A DNA stretch of 64,000 nucleotides from FW021-bin31 sp964478125 (lineage in GTDB: Bacteria > Bacteroidota > Bacteroidia > Chitinophagales > Chitinophagaceae), in the NCBI GenBank assembly GCA_964478125.1, contig CAYZGR010000013.1:1-64000 (forward strand), read 5' to 3'. Positions 1 to 8,838 of the stretch are shown here, piece by piece. A program made the translations under genes and the position numbers. The notes under the pieces were generated by a model. That model was not told the origin of the DNA, did no database searches, and saw nothing but the letters and a program-made list of their open reading frames with translations. How positions within the stretch are numbered: the stretch's first letter is position 1; the number at the start of each line of letters is the position of its first letter.

Positions 1-28
1 ACCAACAGAAGATCACTGAAAACAACCG

Positions 29-1636
29 ATGAAAAAATATTTACGACATACGCTATTCTTATTGTTGGCTTTATGCTGCGGACCTGGTCTCTTGAGCTCG
101 GAGGCTCAATCGATCTTTATTCCGCCGGAAGGGGTGCTTTATGCACATCCCGGTGATTCCGTAGGTATTTTTAGCGATGTGATCAATGAAGGAAGTTTTG
201 GTTCTATGCCCGGCTCCGTGGTCAATTTTTTGGGAGCCAAATGGTCCAATACGCCCACCTCCCTTTTGCCGGGGACTTTATCAGGCGCTTCCTCGGGAGG
301 GCAGTTTCGTTTTATGGGTAAGAAGAAACAGGTCCTTGCTGCCGGCTACAATTTTAATGCCCGATCCGGCCCTTCCTTTCCTGATTTGTCTATTGAGAAT
401 CCTGCCGGTGTATGGCTGGAGGATCTGAATGACTTGCATGTTCGGGGTAATCTGTATTTTGGGAAGGGATATCTGTATCTAAACGGTTGGAATACCTTCG
501 TGGAAGATACTATCAGCGGCTATTCTGACAGGGGATATGTAGTTACGGGGGGAGCCATAGGAGGGGGAAGCCTGTACCGTGAACCGCCTTCTTCCGGCGA
601 CAGCCTGGTGATCTTCCCGCTGGGGACGGATGCAGGGAGTTACAGTCCTGTGGGGATCACTGCTTCACAACCTTTTAGCGGGATAGTGGGCGCCACGGTC
701 TTTGATCATGTCTACCAGGATGCGGTGGATGGCCTTCTTTTGGACAGCAATTACGTCAGAAAGACCTGGCAGGTCCGGTCGGTGCAGGGATATCAACAAA
801 CTAAAGTGTTGCTGCAACATCAGGAGGGGGATGAGGGAATCCGTTTCTCCTCCTTCCGGGACAGCAGCTATGTTTCCCTTTACCGGAGGGAAGAGGGCCG
901 ATGGGACCTGGATACTCTTGCCCATAATGTGAGAGCTCCGGGCCTGTTGACGACCGGCAGCCTGAAAAACAACACCTATCTGAACGATCGCATTTTTCCT
1001 TCGGGAATTCCTGCGGCAGGTTTGGATTCGGTTAGTTGGCTCAGTGTATCTACGGCGGCATACAGTAATATTACCTGCCCGGTCGCCGATTTCAAATTAT
1101 GGGCGGCCCAGCGTTATAATTACAAATGGGTGCAACTTTTTTGGCGTACTTTACAGGAGTTTAATATACAATCCTACGAGGTACAACGCCGCAGAGACAC
1201 CAGTGATACCTTTAAAACCATTGGAACAGTCCAATCGAAAGGAAACGGCGGCTTTAGCAACCGGCTCCGGTATTATTACTACACGGACAAGGATACCTAT
1301 GATGGCTGGAGTTATTATCGTTTGAAATTGTCCAGCGCCAGCGGCTGTATGGTCTATACGGATCCACAAGAGGTATCCTGGGCCGTTGGCATAAAAGTCT
1401 GGCCGAATCCCAGCCCGGGTCAAACACATGTGCAGGTGCTGGGCCTGCAGCACCCCATTATCATGCAATTGGTAGATACATGGGGACAGGTTCTACGCCA
1501 GTACGCTATCAGTAACGATGGTATTTATGATCTTAGGAAGCTTGCGGATGCGGTATATTTCCTTGTATTCCGGGACCCGAAAAAGAATAATAAAAAAATA
1601 ACTACTGTGAAACTAGTGGTACTCAGTAATAAATAA
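29..1636 (+). CDS. T9SS type A sorting domain-containing secreted protein
   Basis: This 535-residue protein starts with a signal peptide (charged MKKYLRH, a Leu-rich core, then a cleavage region near SSEAQS at about 22-27). The last ~80 residues, from KVWPNPSPGQTHVQVLG, fit the type A C-terminal sorting domain read by the type IX secretion system: a W/YPNP-type opening, a beta-rich middle and a short basic end. The region between is beta-rich and Gly/Ser-rich, without catalytic motifs I recognise; the stretch around 360-450 resembles an Ig/FN3-like fold often found just before this domain. It is probably secreted or attached to the outer surface. The substrate or role is unknown. Confidence 0.8.
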   Translation: MKKYLRHTLFLLLALCCGPGLLSSEAQSIFIPPEGVLYAHPGDSVGIFSDVINEGSFGSMPGSVVNFLGAKWSNTPTSLLPGTLSGASSGGQFRFMGKKKQVLAAGYNFNARSGPSFPDLSIENPAGVWLEDLNDLHVRGNLYFGKGYLYLNGWNTFVEDTISGYSDRGYVVTGGAIGGGSLYREPPSSGDSLVIFPLGTDAGSYSPVGITASQPFSGIVGATVFDHVYQDAVDGLLLDSNYVRKTWQVRSVQGYQQTKVLLQHQEGDEGIRFSSFRDSSYVSLYRREEGRWDLDTLAHNVRAPGLLTTGSLKNNTYLNDRIFPSGIPAAGLDSVSWLSVSTAAYSNITCPVADFKLWAAQRYNYKWVQLFWRTLQEFNIQSYEVQRRRDTSDTFKTIGTVQSKGNGGFSNRLRYYYYTDKDTYDGWSYYRLKLSSASGCMVYTDPQEVSWAVGIKVWPNPSPGQTHVQVLGLQHPIIMQLVDTWGQVLRQYAISNDGIYDLRKLADAVYFLVFRDPKKNNKKITTVKLVVLSNK

Positions 1637-1792
1637 AATCTGAATCGTACTTTGAAGAAGGTAAAGCACCTTACTCATTGACGAGCGGCCGGGGTTTCCG
1701 GACTCAAGCTTTTGTCTCCTCCACAGATAGGAGCCTTTTCCAACTTTTTCCTATCTTTAGCCCTGTTTTAATTCTCAAAACAGTAAATCTGC

Positions 1793-3274
1793 ATGACACC
1801 AGGAGTCTTATTTGCTTTTATAGTCGGTTATTTTATCCTGCTGTTGTTTATAGCATATTTCACTTCCAGAAAGTCTACGGATAACGAAACCTTCTTTATC
1901 GCTAATCGCAATTCCAAATGGTATCTTGTAGCTTTTGGCATGATTGGCACTTCTATCTCAGGGGTGACTTTCATATCGGTACCGGGTACGGTCAGTACGG
2001 ATGCGTTTAGCTATTTCCAGTTTGTATTGGGCAATGCGGTGGGATACGTGATCATTGCGCTGGTTTTGATGCCGCTTTATTATAAGCTGCAATTGACGTC
2101 GATCTATACTTATCTGGAACATCGGTTTGGCTTCTGGTCCTATAAAACGGGTGCTTTCTTCTTTTTGATCTCCAGGCTAATCGGTTCTGCCTTTCGCTTG
2201 TTTTTGGTAGCCATCGTATTACAGCATTTTATTTTTGATACCTGGGGAATCCCATTTTGGGTGACCGTAGGGGTTTCCTTATTGCTGATATGGACTTATA
2301 CCTTCCGGGGCGGTTTGAAAACCATCATTATTACGGATACCATTCAGACGCTTTTTCTCGTAGCAGCCGTCCTGCTGTCTATCTTTTTCATAGCCAGGAG
2401 CATGAACCTGAACCTGAGCGGGTTGTTTACAACTGTTAAAGAGAGCGCTTATTCCAAGATTTTTGTCTGGGATAATTTTATGGGAGATAAGCGGCATTTC
2501 ATAAAGTATTTTCTTGGAGGTATCGGGGTGTCTGTGGCGATGACCGGTCTTGATCAGGACCTGATGCAGAAAAACCTGAGCTGCAGGAATCTTTTTGAGG
2601 CCAAAAAAAATATGTTTTCTTTCACAACGGTTTTTGTAGTTGTTAATATTTTCTTTTTAAGTGTTGGAGCGCTTTTATACATTTATGCACAGGCCAAAAA
2701 TATTCCCATACCCGCCCGTACGGATTATATTTTTCCGGAGATTGCCTTTCATCATCTGGGGGATGTGGCGGCTGTTGTCTTTATCCTGGGGCTGACCGCA
2801 GCCACTTTTGCCACTACGGATTCGGCGCTCACGGCGCTTACCACCTCTTTTTGTGTAGATTTTCTCGGTATGGACAAAAAACAAGCGAAGGAGGGCTCCT
2901 CCCGCCGGCTCGAGCGTACGCGAAAGATGGTTCACGTGATTTTCTCCGTTCTTTTTTTGCTGGTCGTCATTGGATTTAAATATCTGGTGAGCGAGGCGGT
3001 GGTAAAGGCCATTTTCACAGTGGCGGCCTATACCTATGGCCCGTTGTTGGGAATGTTCATGTTTGGGATCCTTAATAAGCGTAAAGTACACGATCAATGG
3101 GTTCCGGTTATTTGTATTATTTCGCCGCTGATATGCTGGGCCCTTGAAGCTAATTCGGATCTGTTGTTCGGAGGGTATCAATTTAGCTTTGAGATGCTGA
3201 TTATTAATGGCCTGATCACCTTCCTGGGCATGCGGCTCATTACCCGTAAGAAGGAACCCGCATTGATTGTTTAA
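1793..3274 (+). CDS. sodium:solute symporter family transporter (SSS)
   Basis: A 493-residue inner-membrane protein with about 13 hydrophobic segments. The N-terminus (GYFILLLFIAYFTSRKSTDN, then ETFFIANRNSKW) and the GTSISGVTFISVPG stretch at about 54-67 are typical of SSS/SLC5 Na+-coupled symporters. The segment FATTDSALTALTTSFCVDFL fits the family's TM8 sodium-site region. The substrate (sugar, proline, nucleoside or other) cannot be read from sequence. A near-consensus -7 box (TATCTTTA, 1752-1759) precedes it. A LOG-family gene follows after 9 bases, so the two may be co-transcribed. Confidence 0.9.
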   Translation: MTPGVLFAFIVGYFILLLFIAYFTSRKSTDNETFFIANRNSKWYLVAFGMIGTSISGVTFISVPGTVSTDAFSYFQFVLGNAVGYVIIALVLMPLYYKLQLTSIYTYLEHRFGFWSYKTGAFFFLISRLIGSAFRLFLVAIVLQHFIFDTWGIPFWVTVGVSLLLIWTYTFRGGLKTIIITDTIQTLFLVAAVLLSIFFIARSMNLNLSGLFTTVKESAYSKIFVWDNFMGDKRHFIKYFLGGIGVSVAMTGLDQDLMQKNLSCRNLFEAKKNMFSFTTVFVVVNIFFLSVGALLYIYAQAKNIPIPARTDYIFPEIAFHHLGDVAAVVFILGLTAATFATTDSALTALTTSFCVDFLGMDKKQAKEGSSRRLERTRKMVHVIFSVLFLLVVIGFKYLVSEAVVKAIFTVAAYTYGPLLGMFMFGILNKRKVHDQWVPVICIISPLICWALEANSDLLFGGYQFSFEMLIINGLITFLGMRLITRKKEPALIV

Positions 3275-3283
3275 ATATTATAA

Positions 3284-3988
3284 ATGTTCATGAGTGAATT
3301 AACAGAAAATTTGAAGGGAAGGGGATGGACGGAAAGGAAATCCCATTCAAGCTGGCAGATATTCAAGATCATGTCGGAATTTGTGGATGGATTTGATACG
3401 CTTAACCGCATCGGCCCCTGTATTTCTATTTTTGGATCGGCGCGTACCCAATCCGGCAACCCATATTATGACCTCACGGTTCAGATAGCCAAAAGGCTGG
3501 CAGAAGAAGGATTCGGCATCATTACGGGGGGAGGCCCCGGGACAATGGAGGCTGCCAATAAGGGAGCACAGCTGGGCGGCGGCCATTCTGTCGGACTTAA
3601 CATCAGGCTTCCCCATGAGCAACATTATAACCCATATATAGATGATGATAAATCTCTTGACTTTAATTATTTTTTTGTTCGTAAAGTGATGTTTGTAAAA
3701 TACGCACAGGGTTTTGTAATGATGCCGGGCGGTTTTGGAACGATGGATGAGTTTACGGAAGTGGCTACCCTGATGCAAACTAAGAAGATAAAAGAAACGC
3801 CTATGGTTTTAGTGGGCAAAAAATATTGGAGCGGACTGCTGGAGTGGATGAAAACGGTGATGTGCGAGGGAGAACATAACATCGCTGTCGAAGATTTGGG
3901 GATGTTGAAACTTTTTGATACGCCGGAGGAGGTGGTGGCTTATTTTAATGAATTTTATAATAAAAATCCGTTGCGCCCGAATTTTTGA
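3284..3988 (+). CDS. LOG-family protein (TIGR00730 Rossmann fold), cytokinin riboside 5'-monophosphate phosphoribohydrolase-like
   Basis: A 234-residue cytoplasmic protein with the two signature loops of the LOG (Lonely Guy) family: TGGGPGTMEAAN at about 81-92 and PGGFGTMDE at about 148-156, which bind the nucleotide phosphate and carry the catalytic Glu. Family members cleave the N-glycosidic bond of nucleoside monophosphates; in bacteria the physiological substrate is often uncertain, so I do not claim cytokinin synthesis. ATG codons at 3284 and 3290 are both possible starts. It sits 9 bases after the symporter gene and 15 bases before an O-methyltransferase. Confidence 0.9.
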   Translation: MFMSELTENLKGRGWTERKSHSSWQIFKIMSEFVDGFDTLNRIGPCISIFGSARTQSGNPYYDLTVQIAKRLAEEGFGIITGGGPGTMEAANKGAQLGGGHSVGLNIRLPHEQHYNPYIDDDKSLDFNYFFVRKVMFVKYAQGFVMMPGGFGTMDEFTEVATLMQTKKIKETPMVLVGKKYWSGLLEWMKTVMCEGEHNIAVEDLGMLKLFDTPEEVVAYFNEFYNKNPLRPNF

Positions 3989-4003
3989 GGATATTAAAAT
4001 AAA

Positions 4004-4654
4004 ATGGATATGGATGATGCGCTCACGAAAGAACTAAACCGATACACTGAAAAATATACCGTTTCCGAAAATGTTTTGTTGAAGAAAATTGATCGCGAGA
4101 CACACCTTGAGACCTATCAATCGCACATGTTAAGCGGCCATGTACAGGGCCGGTTGCTGAGCCTTATTTCAAAGATGGTCCGGCCGCGAAATATATTAGA
4201 GATTGGGACTTTTACAGGTTATTCTGCTATTTGTCTGGCAGAAGGCCTTCGCGAGAGTGGTAAATTGCATACGATAGACAATAATGAGGAACTGAAAGAA
4301 CGATGTCTGAAGTATTTCCGTGAGGCCGGATTAGAAGAGAAAATAACTTTGCATACGGGGGAGGCCGCCGAGATGATCCCTGCTTTGCCGGGTCCTTTTG
4401 ACCTGGTCTTTATCGATGCGGATAAGCCTAACTATAGCCTCTATTTTGATCTGGTTATAGATAAAGTACCTAAAAATGGATTGATCCTGGCTGATAATGT
4501 ATTGTACCATGGGGAGGTACTGCTCCCTCCTGAAAAACAGAGTAAAAACGGAAGAGCCATAGCGGCCTTTAATGAAAAAGTTATAGAAGATAAACGGGTC
4601 GCGCCCGTGATGGTAAACATCCGGGATGGCCTGTATCTTATTTGGAAAAAATGA
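4004..4654 (+). CDS. class I SAM-dependent O-methyltransferase (caffeoyl-CoA OMT-like)
   Basis: A 216-residue cytoplasmic enzyme of the Methyltransf_3 family, of usual length. SAM motif I is ILEIGTFTGYSA (about 64-75); VFIDADK (about 135-141) carries the metal-binding Asp of the catechol/caffeoyl-CoA type enzymes; LADNVL follows the pattern of the second metal site. The acceptor is unknown. Its TGA overlaps the ATG of the next gene (ATGA at 4651-4654), so translation is probably coupled to the glucosaminidase gene. Confidence 0.88.
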   Translation: MDMDDALTKELNRYTEKYTVSENVLLKKIDRETHLETYQSHMLSGHVQGRLLSLISKMVRPRNILEIGTFTGYSAICLAEGLRESGKLHTIDNNEELKERCLKYFREAGLEEKITLHTGEAAEMIPALPGPFDLVFIDADKPNYSLYFDLVIDKVPKNGLILADNVLYHGEVLLPPEKQSKNGRAIAAFNEKVIEDKRVAPVMVNIRDGLYLIWKK

Positions 4655-5961
4655 ACAGATATAGCATTTATAAATGGGGGCTCTTGTATTTGGCGGGTGT
4701 TTTTATCTTTCAGCCTTTAAAGGCGCAAGATGAAAACAGCGTGGAGAATTATATTCGGGAGTATAAGGATCTGGCTATTCAGGAAATGGTCCGGACCGGC
4801 GTACCTGCCGCCATTTCTCTTGCACAGGGGATCATCGAATCGGGGGCCGGTACTACCTGGTTATCTGTTCATGCCAATAACCAGTTCGGCATTAAGTGTA
4901 AGAGTACCTGGCAGGGCGAATCGGTTTCCTATACGGATGACCATAAAAACGAATGCTTTCGAAAATACCTTACCATTGCAGATTCATGGCGTGATCATTC
5001 CGACTTTTTAAAAAATAACCGACGTTACCGTTTCCTGTTCTATCTGGATCCCCTGGATTATAAAGCCTGGGCGTATGGTTTAAAAGAAGCGGGCTATGCA
5101 ACGAGTAAGCGGTATGCGCGGCAGATCATTCAGACCATTCAAAACTATGATTTGGAGCAATTTTCGGAACGGGGCCTGGCTTTGTCAAAAGACAATGAAC
5201 CGGAGGAAGAATTTGCCTCCATGCTTAATAAAAAAATTGAAAAAGAACGTCCCCGGCAGCCTGATCCTTCTGAGCAGGATACACCGCCTGCCGTAGAAAA
5301 GAAGGAAACCTTTCCTCAAAATGTTTTCGAGATCAACAGGCGTAAAGTGGTCTATTTGCCTGAGGGTACCCAGCTGATTGCTGTGGCGGAAAACCATCAC
5401 ATTCCTTTAAGACGACTGCTCCGTTTTAATGAGCTCTCCACGGACGTGTTGCCAAAGAACATGCTCATTTTTTTAGAAAAAAAGCGAAAAAAGGGAGATC
5501 ATGCCGATCATAAGGTTCTTAACGGAGAATCTTTTCATCAGATTGCACAAGAAGAAGGCATACGGCTCAAATGGCTGCTAAAAAGGAATCATTTGCCGGA
5601 GCAAGCCGAACCGCAACCGGGGCAAATCCTTGTATTGAAAGGGTATGCAACAAGCCTGGAGCAAGGAGAACGGCGGGAAAAAGGCGGCTTCTTCAGCTGG
5701 CTTGGCAGGATCTTTTCCGGAACGCCGGAAGAAACAAGGGGTCAAAGAGTCGGGCCTCCTGTTCAGCAAAAAGATCGTCCGGCAGTTGAGGAGAATAAAA
5801 ACAATACTTTTGTATATACGGTCAGGTCGGGAGATACGTTATACGGTATTTCCCAAAAGTACCAGGTTTCTATTGACCGGATACGGGAAAAAAATGATCT
5901 GAAGGGAAACATTATAAAAACGGGCCAAAAATTGCTCATCCCTCAAGAACAAAACGAATGA
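4651..5961 (+). CDS. glucosaminidase (GH73) with LysM repeats
   Basis: A predicted exported peptidoglycan hydrolase of 436 residues. A signal peptide (MNRYSIYKWGLLYLAG...KAQ) is followed by a GH73 N-acetylglucosaminidase domain at about 30-170, with LAQGIIESGAGTTWLS and NNQFGIKCK as recognisable blocks. A charged linker leads to two degenerate LysM-like units and a clear C-terminal LysM (YTVRSGDTLYGISQKYQVS...). I chose ATG 4651 because it forms an ATGA overlap with the upstream stop; a TTG at 4642 would only add three residues before the signal peptide. Its stop overlaps the hpt start in the same way (5958-5961), so three unrelated functions are chained. Confidence 0.9.
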   Translation: MNRYSIYKWGLLYLAGVFIFQPLKAQDENSVENYIREYKDLAIQEMVRTGVPAAISLAQGIIESGAGTTWLSVHANNQFGIKCKSTWQGESVSYTDDHKNECFRKYLTIADSWRDHSDFLKNNRRYRFLFYLDPLDYKAWAYGLKEAGYATSKRYARQIIQTIQNYDLEQFSERGLALSKDNEPEEEFASMLNKKIEKERPRQPDPSEQDTPPAVEKKETFPQNVFEINRRKVVYLPEGTQLIAVAENHHIPLRRLLRFNELSTDVLPKNMLIFLEKKRKKGDHADHKVLNGESFHQIAQEEGIRLKWLLKRNHLPEQAEPQPGQILVLKGYATSLEQGERREKGGFFSWLGRIFSGTPEETRGQRVGPPVQQKDRPAVEENKNNTFVYTVRSGDTLYGISQKYQVSIDRIREKNDLKGNIIKTGQKLLIPQEQNE

Positions 5962-6503
5962 AGTCTTCAGTCCTCAAAATACGTGATAAAAACTTTGATC
6001 TTTATCTCCCGGAGCAGAAAATCCAGGAGCGTGTCCGTGAATTGGCAATGGAGATCAACCGGGATCTAAAAGAAGATCAGCCTTTATTTTTATCCATTTT
6101 GAACGGATCATTTATGTTCGCTTCCGATCTTTTTAAGCGGATTACCATAGAGGCGGAAATTTCATTTATAAAACTGGTTTCTTATAAGGGCACCCGTTCC
6201 TCGGGACGCGTGACCACCTCTATCGGTCTCGATAGCGATCTATACGATCGTACGGTGGTTATATTGGAAGATATTGTGGATACCGGTAAAACGCTGCATG
6301 AGTTTTTGCCACAAATACGGCATCAGCAACCGCGTCAATTGTTGATCATTTCCCTGCTTTCTAAACCGGATGCTTTGGTTTATCCGATTGAGATTGATTA
6401 TCTTGGGTTTGCCATACCCAATAAGTTTATCGTGGGATACGGTTTGGATTATGACGGCCTGGGGAGAAACCTGCCTCATATTTATCAATTGGCAGGAAGC
6501 TGA
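5958..6503 (+). CDS. hpt: hypoxanthine phosphoribosyltransferase
   Basis: A 181-residue purine salvage enzyme that converts hypoxanthine (and usually guanine) plus PRPP to IMP or GMP. The PRPP-binding loop EDIVDTGKT is at about 104-112; LVSYKGTRSSGR around 73-84 fits the flexible loop; the base-binding region with FAIPNKFIVGYGLDY is near the C-terminus. Length is normal for the family. The start codon is fused to the previous stop as ATGA, so no separate promoter is needed. A perfect -7 box for the next gene lies just downstream. Confidence 0.95.
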   Translation: MKSSVLKIRDKNFDLYLPEQKIQERVRELAMEINRDLKEDQPLFLSILNGSFMFASDLFKRITIEAEISFIKLVSYKGTRSSGRVTTSIGLDSDLYDRTVVILEDIVDTGKTLHEFLPQIRHQQPRQLLIISLLSKPDALVYPIEIDYLGFAIPNKFIVGYGLDYDGLGRNLPHIYQLAGS

Positions 6504-6528
6504 AGAAACCGGATAGTCCTAAAATGGC

Positions 6529-6536
6529 TAAATTTG
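6529..6536 (+). promoter_or_regulatory. Bacteroidota -7 box upstream of the GH3 gene
   Basis: TAAATTTG matches the TAnnTTTG consensus exactly and lies 28 bases before ATG 6565, giving a leader of about 20 nt. No good TTTG -33 element is present at the usual distance, so this is a partial promoter match. Confidence 0.5.
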
Positions 6537-6564
6537 CACACATACTCTAAAATAAAGCTAAGAC

Positions 6565-8106
6565 ATGCCCATTTTTGGTAATCTTGTCAAAAGAGCATTA
6601 CGAATACGAAAAAAATTTGTGATCCCCCATGGTTCGGCGAAGGCATACCAGGAGCAGGTTCTAAGAAGGCTGTTGATGAAGGCCATGTTAACGGAATTTG
6701 GGAGACACCATCATTTTGCAGAAATTTTGAAAGAACCGGACTGGATTGAGCAATTTCGTTCCCGGGTCCCTTACTATACTTATAACAGCATGTACCGGGA
6801 GTGGTGGCACAAGTGCCAGGAAGGAGAATACAATGTCACCTGGCCTGGGAAAGTGAAATATTTTGCGCTCAGTTCGGGTACCTCCGAATCTTCCAGTAAG
6901 CACATTCCTGTTACCCGCGATATGTTGCGCCATATCAGAAGAGTGGGGATCAAGCAGTTGTATTCCATGGTGAATTTTCCTATTCCTTCCCGTTCTTTTG
7001 AAAAGGGGATCCTGATGTTGTCCGGTTCCACCAATTTATTGAACCGGGGCAGTTATTATGAAGGAGATATGAGCGGTATCAGTGCGAAAAATATTCCCCG
7101 CTGGTTTCGCTATTTTTATAAACCGGAAAGTGAAATATCCTTTCGTCCGGATTGGGAGCAGCGTATTAAACTTATTGTGGAGAAAGCCCCCGATTGGGAT
7201 GTATCCACGGTTTGTGGCGTCCCGGCCTGGGTACAGATCCTTTTCGAAGAGATCATAAAAGCCCATAAGGTAAACCACATTCATGATATATGGCCCAATT
7301 TAACGGGATATATTCACGGAGGCGTATCCTTTGAACCCTATAGGGAGAGTTTTGAAGAATTGCTGGGGAAGCCCATTTCATTTATTGAAACCTATATGGC
7401 TTCAGAAGGTTCTTTTGGTTTTCAGGCCCGTCCGGAAGCCAAAGGCATGAAACTGGTGCTGAACGAGGGCATCTTTTTTGAATTCGTCCCTTTTAATGAG
7501 CATAATTTTGATGCTGAAGGGCATATAAGGCCTCATGCCAGGGCCTATATGATCCACGAGGTAGTGGAAAATGTGAATTATGCTATCGTCCTGAGTACTT
7601 CTGCCGGCGCATGGCGTTATCTGCTAGGAGATGTGGTATGCTTTACCGATACCATAGAAAATGAAGTAGTGGTAACCGGCAGGACCAGGCACTTCCTGAG
7701 CCTTTGCGGAGAACATATGTCCATAGAAAATATGAACAAAGCTATTCAGACGGTTTCCCACGAATTAAATCTCAACATCAAAGAATTCACGGTCACGGGT
7801 TTTAAATATAAAAACCTCTTCGCGCATAAATGGTATATAGGAACGGAAAGTGATACTGCCGATAATGAAAAGATCCGTCAGATCATTGATGAAACCTTGT
7901 GCAGGATCAATGATGACTATGCCGTAGAAAGGTCTTCGGCTCTGAAAGAAGTTTTTGTGGAAACGCTGCCTAATAAAATATTTATCGAGTATATGCGTTT
8001 TCAGGGGAAAGAGGGTGCAATGAACAAATTTCCACGGGTATTGAAGAACAAAAAGCTGGAGGACTGGGAACAATTTCTACGACAGAAAAAGGGGATCGTC
8101 CGGTAA
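6565..8106 (+). CDS. GH3 family acyl-adenylate/amino-acid conjugating enzyme-like protein
   Basis: A 513-residue cytoplasmic protein of the GH3 superfamily, named after plant enzymes that adenylate an acyl acid and conjugate it to an amino acid. The phosphate-binding signature SSGTSESSSKHIPVT is at about 103-117, and blocks such as ETYMASEGSFGFQ and LLGDVVCFTD fit the ATP/AMP-binding part. The bacterial homologues have no settled substrate, so the reaction here is unknown. It has its own -7 box. A LysE-type exporter follows 84 bases later, which would fit export of an amino-acid-like product, but this is only a guess from proximity. Confidence 0.85.
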   Translation: MPIFGNLVKRALRIRKKFVIPHGSAKAYQEQVLRRLLMKAMLTEFGRHHHFAEILKEPDWIEQFRSRVPYYTYNSMYREWWHKCQEGEYNVTWPGKVKYFALSSGTSESSSKHIPVTRDMLRHIRRVGIKQLYSMVNFPIPSRSFEKGILMLSGSTNLLNRGSYYEGDMSGISAKNIPRWFRYFYKPESEISFRPDWEQRIKLIVEKAPDWDVSTVCGVPAWVQILFEEIIKAHKVNHIHDIWPNLTGYIHGGVSFEPYRESFEELLGKPISFIETYMASEGSFGFQARPEAKGMKLVLNEGIFFEFVPFNEHNFDAEGHIRPHARAYMIHEVVENVNYAIVLSTSAGAWRYLLGDVVCFTDTIENEVVVTGRTRHFLSLCGEHMSIENMNKAIQTVSHELNLNIKEFTVTGFKYKNLFAHKWYIGTESDTADNEKIRQIIDETLCRINDDYAVERSSALKEVFVETLPNKIFIEYMRFQGKEGAMNKFPRVLKNKKLEDWEQFLRQKKGIVR

Positions 8107-8190
8107 ACAAAAACTGATATTTTTCTTACCTTACACCCTGTAAAGAGAGATGGCTCAGGCTACGGGAAAGGAATTAACTCACAATTGCGC

Positions 8191-8835
8191 ATGCTCACAT
8201 CTTTAATTGCAGGATTAGGTCTGGGGTTGTTTATTTCATTATCCGTCGGACCGGTTATCTTCATGATCATCAGGTATAGCATCAATTCCGGCTTTAAGGC
8301 GGGGATGAGCTTTGTCATTGGAGTATCCTGCAGCGATACCATGTATGTTATTTTGGGAAACTTCGCTTCTTCATTTATTCATGAATTGGATGAAATGAAG
8401 AAGATTATTGGTATTGCAGGCGGAATTGTATTAATCATCATTGGCTTGTATGGCTTATTTTTTAAACAGGTAAAGCTAAAAGCAGGAGAAGACCAGGAGG
8501 AAAAGATAAAAGCTACAAAAGGAGATTATTTTAAAATATGGTTGTCTGGTTATTTAATGAATACGCTTAATCCGGGGGTGCTCATTCTCTGGCTGGGCGT
8601 ATGTACGGCAAATGGCGCACTGGAATTAAAAGATCGCATTGTTTTGTTTGTCACCGCGCTGTTTTTTATCCTTGCTGCCGATATTACAAAAGTTTTTCTG
8701 GCGGATAAGATCCGACATAAATTAACTCTTAAAACGGTGATATGGTTGAACAGAATTGCCTCCATAACGATGTTGATATTTGGAGGCATTCTTATTTATG
8801 CGGTTCTTTTTAAAGTGGGAAAACTCATGCAATAG
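8191..8835 (+). CDS. LysE family translocator
   Basis: A 214-residue inner-membrane protein with about six hydrophobic segments. The N-terminal GLGLGLFISLSVGPVIFMII corresponds to the conserved GPV-containing first segment of LysE/RhtB exporters, and MNTLNPGVLILWL corresponds to the conserved NP motif of the fourth region. The family exports amino acids or related small molecules; the substrate is unknown. ATG 8191 is preferred to TTG 8185. It converges with the minus-strand type B cargo gene, with a 3-base gap between the two stops. Confidence 0.85.
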   Translation: MLTSLIAGLGLGLFISLSVGPVIFMIIRYSINSGFKAGMSFVIGVSCSDTMYVILGNFASSFIHELDEMKKIIGIAGGIVLIIIGLYGLFFKQVKLKAGEDQEEKIKATKGDYFKIWLSGYLMNTLNPGVLILWLGVCTANGALELKDRIVLFVTALFFILAADITKVFLADKIRHKLTLKTVIWLNRIASITMLIFGGILIYAVLFKVGKLMQ

Positions 8836-8838
8836 GTC

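Noticed and set aside
4642..4650. TTG start for the glucosaminidase gene
   Set aside because: It adds three residues before the signal peptide; the ATG at 4651 gives the usual ATGA overlap.
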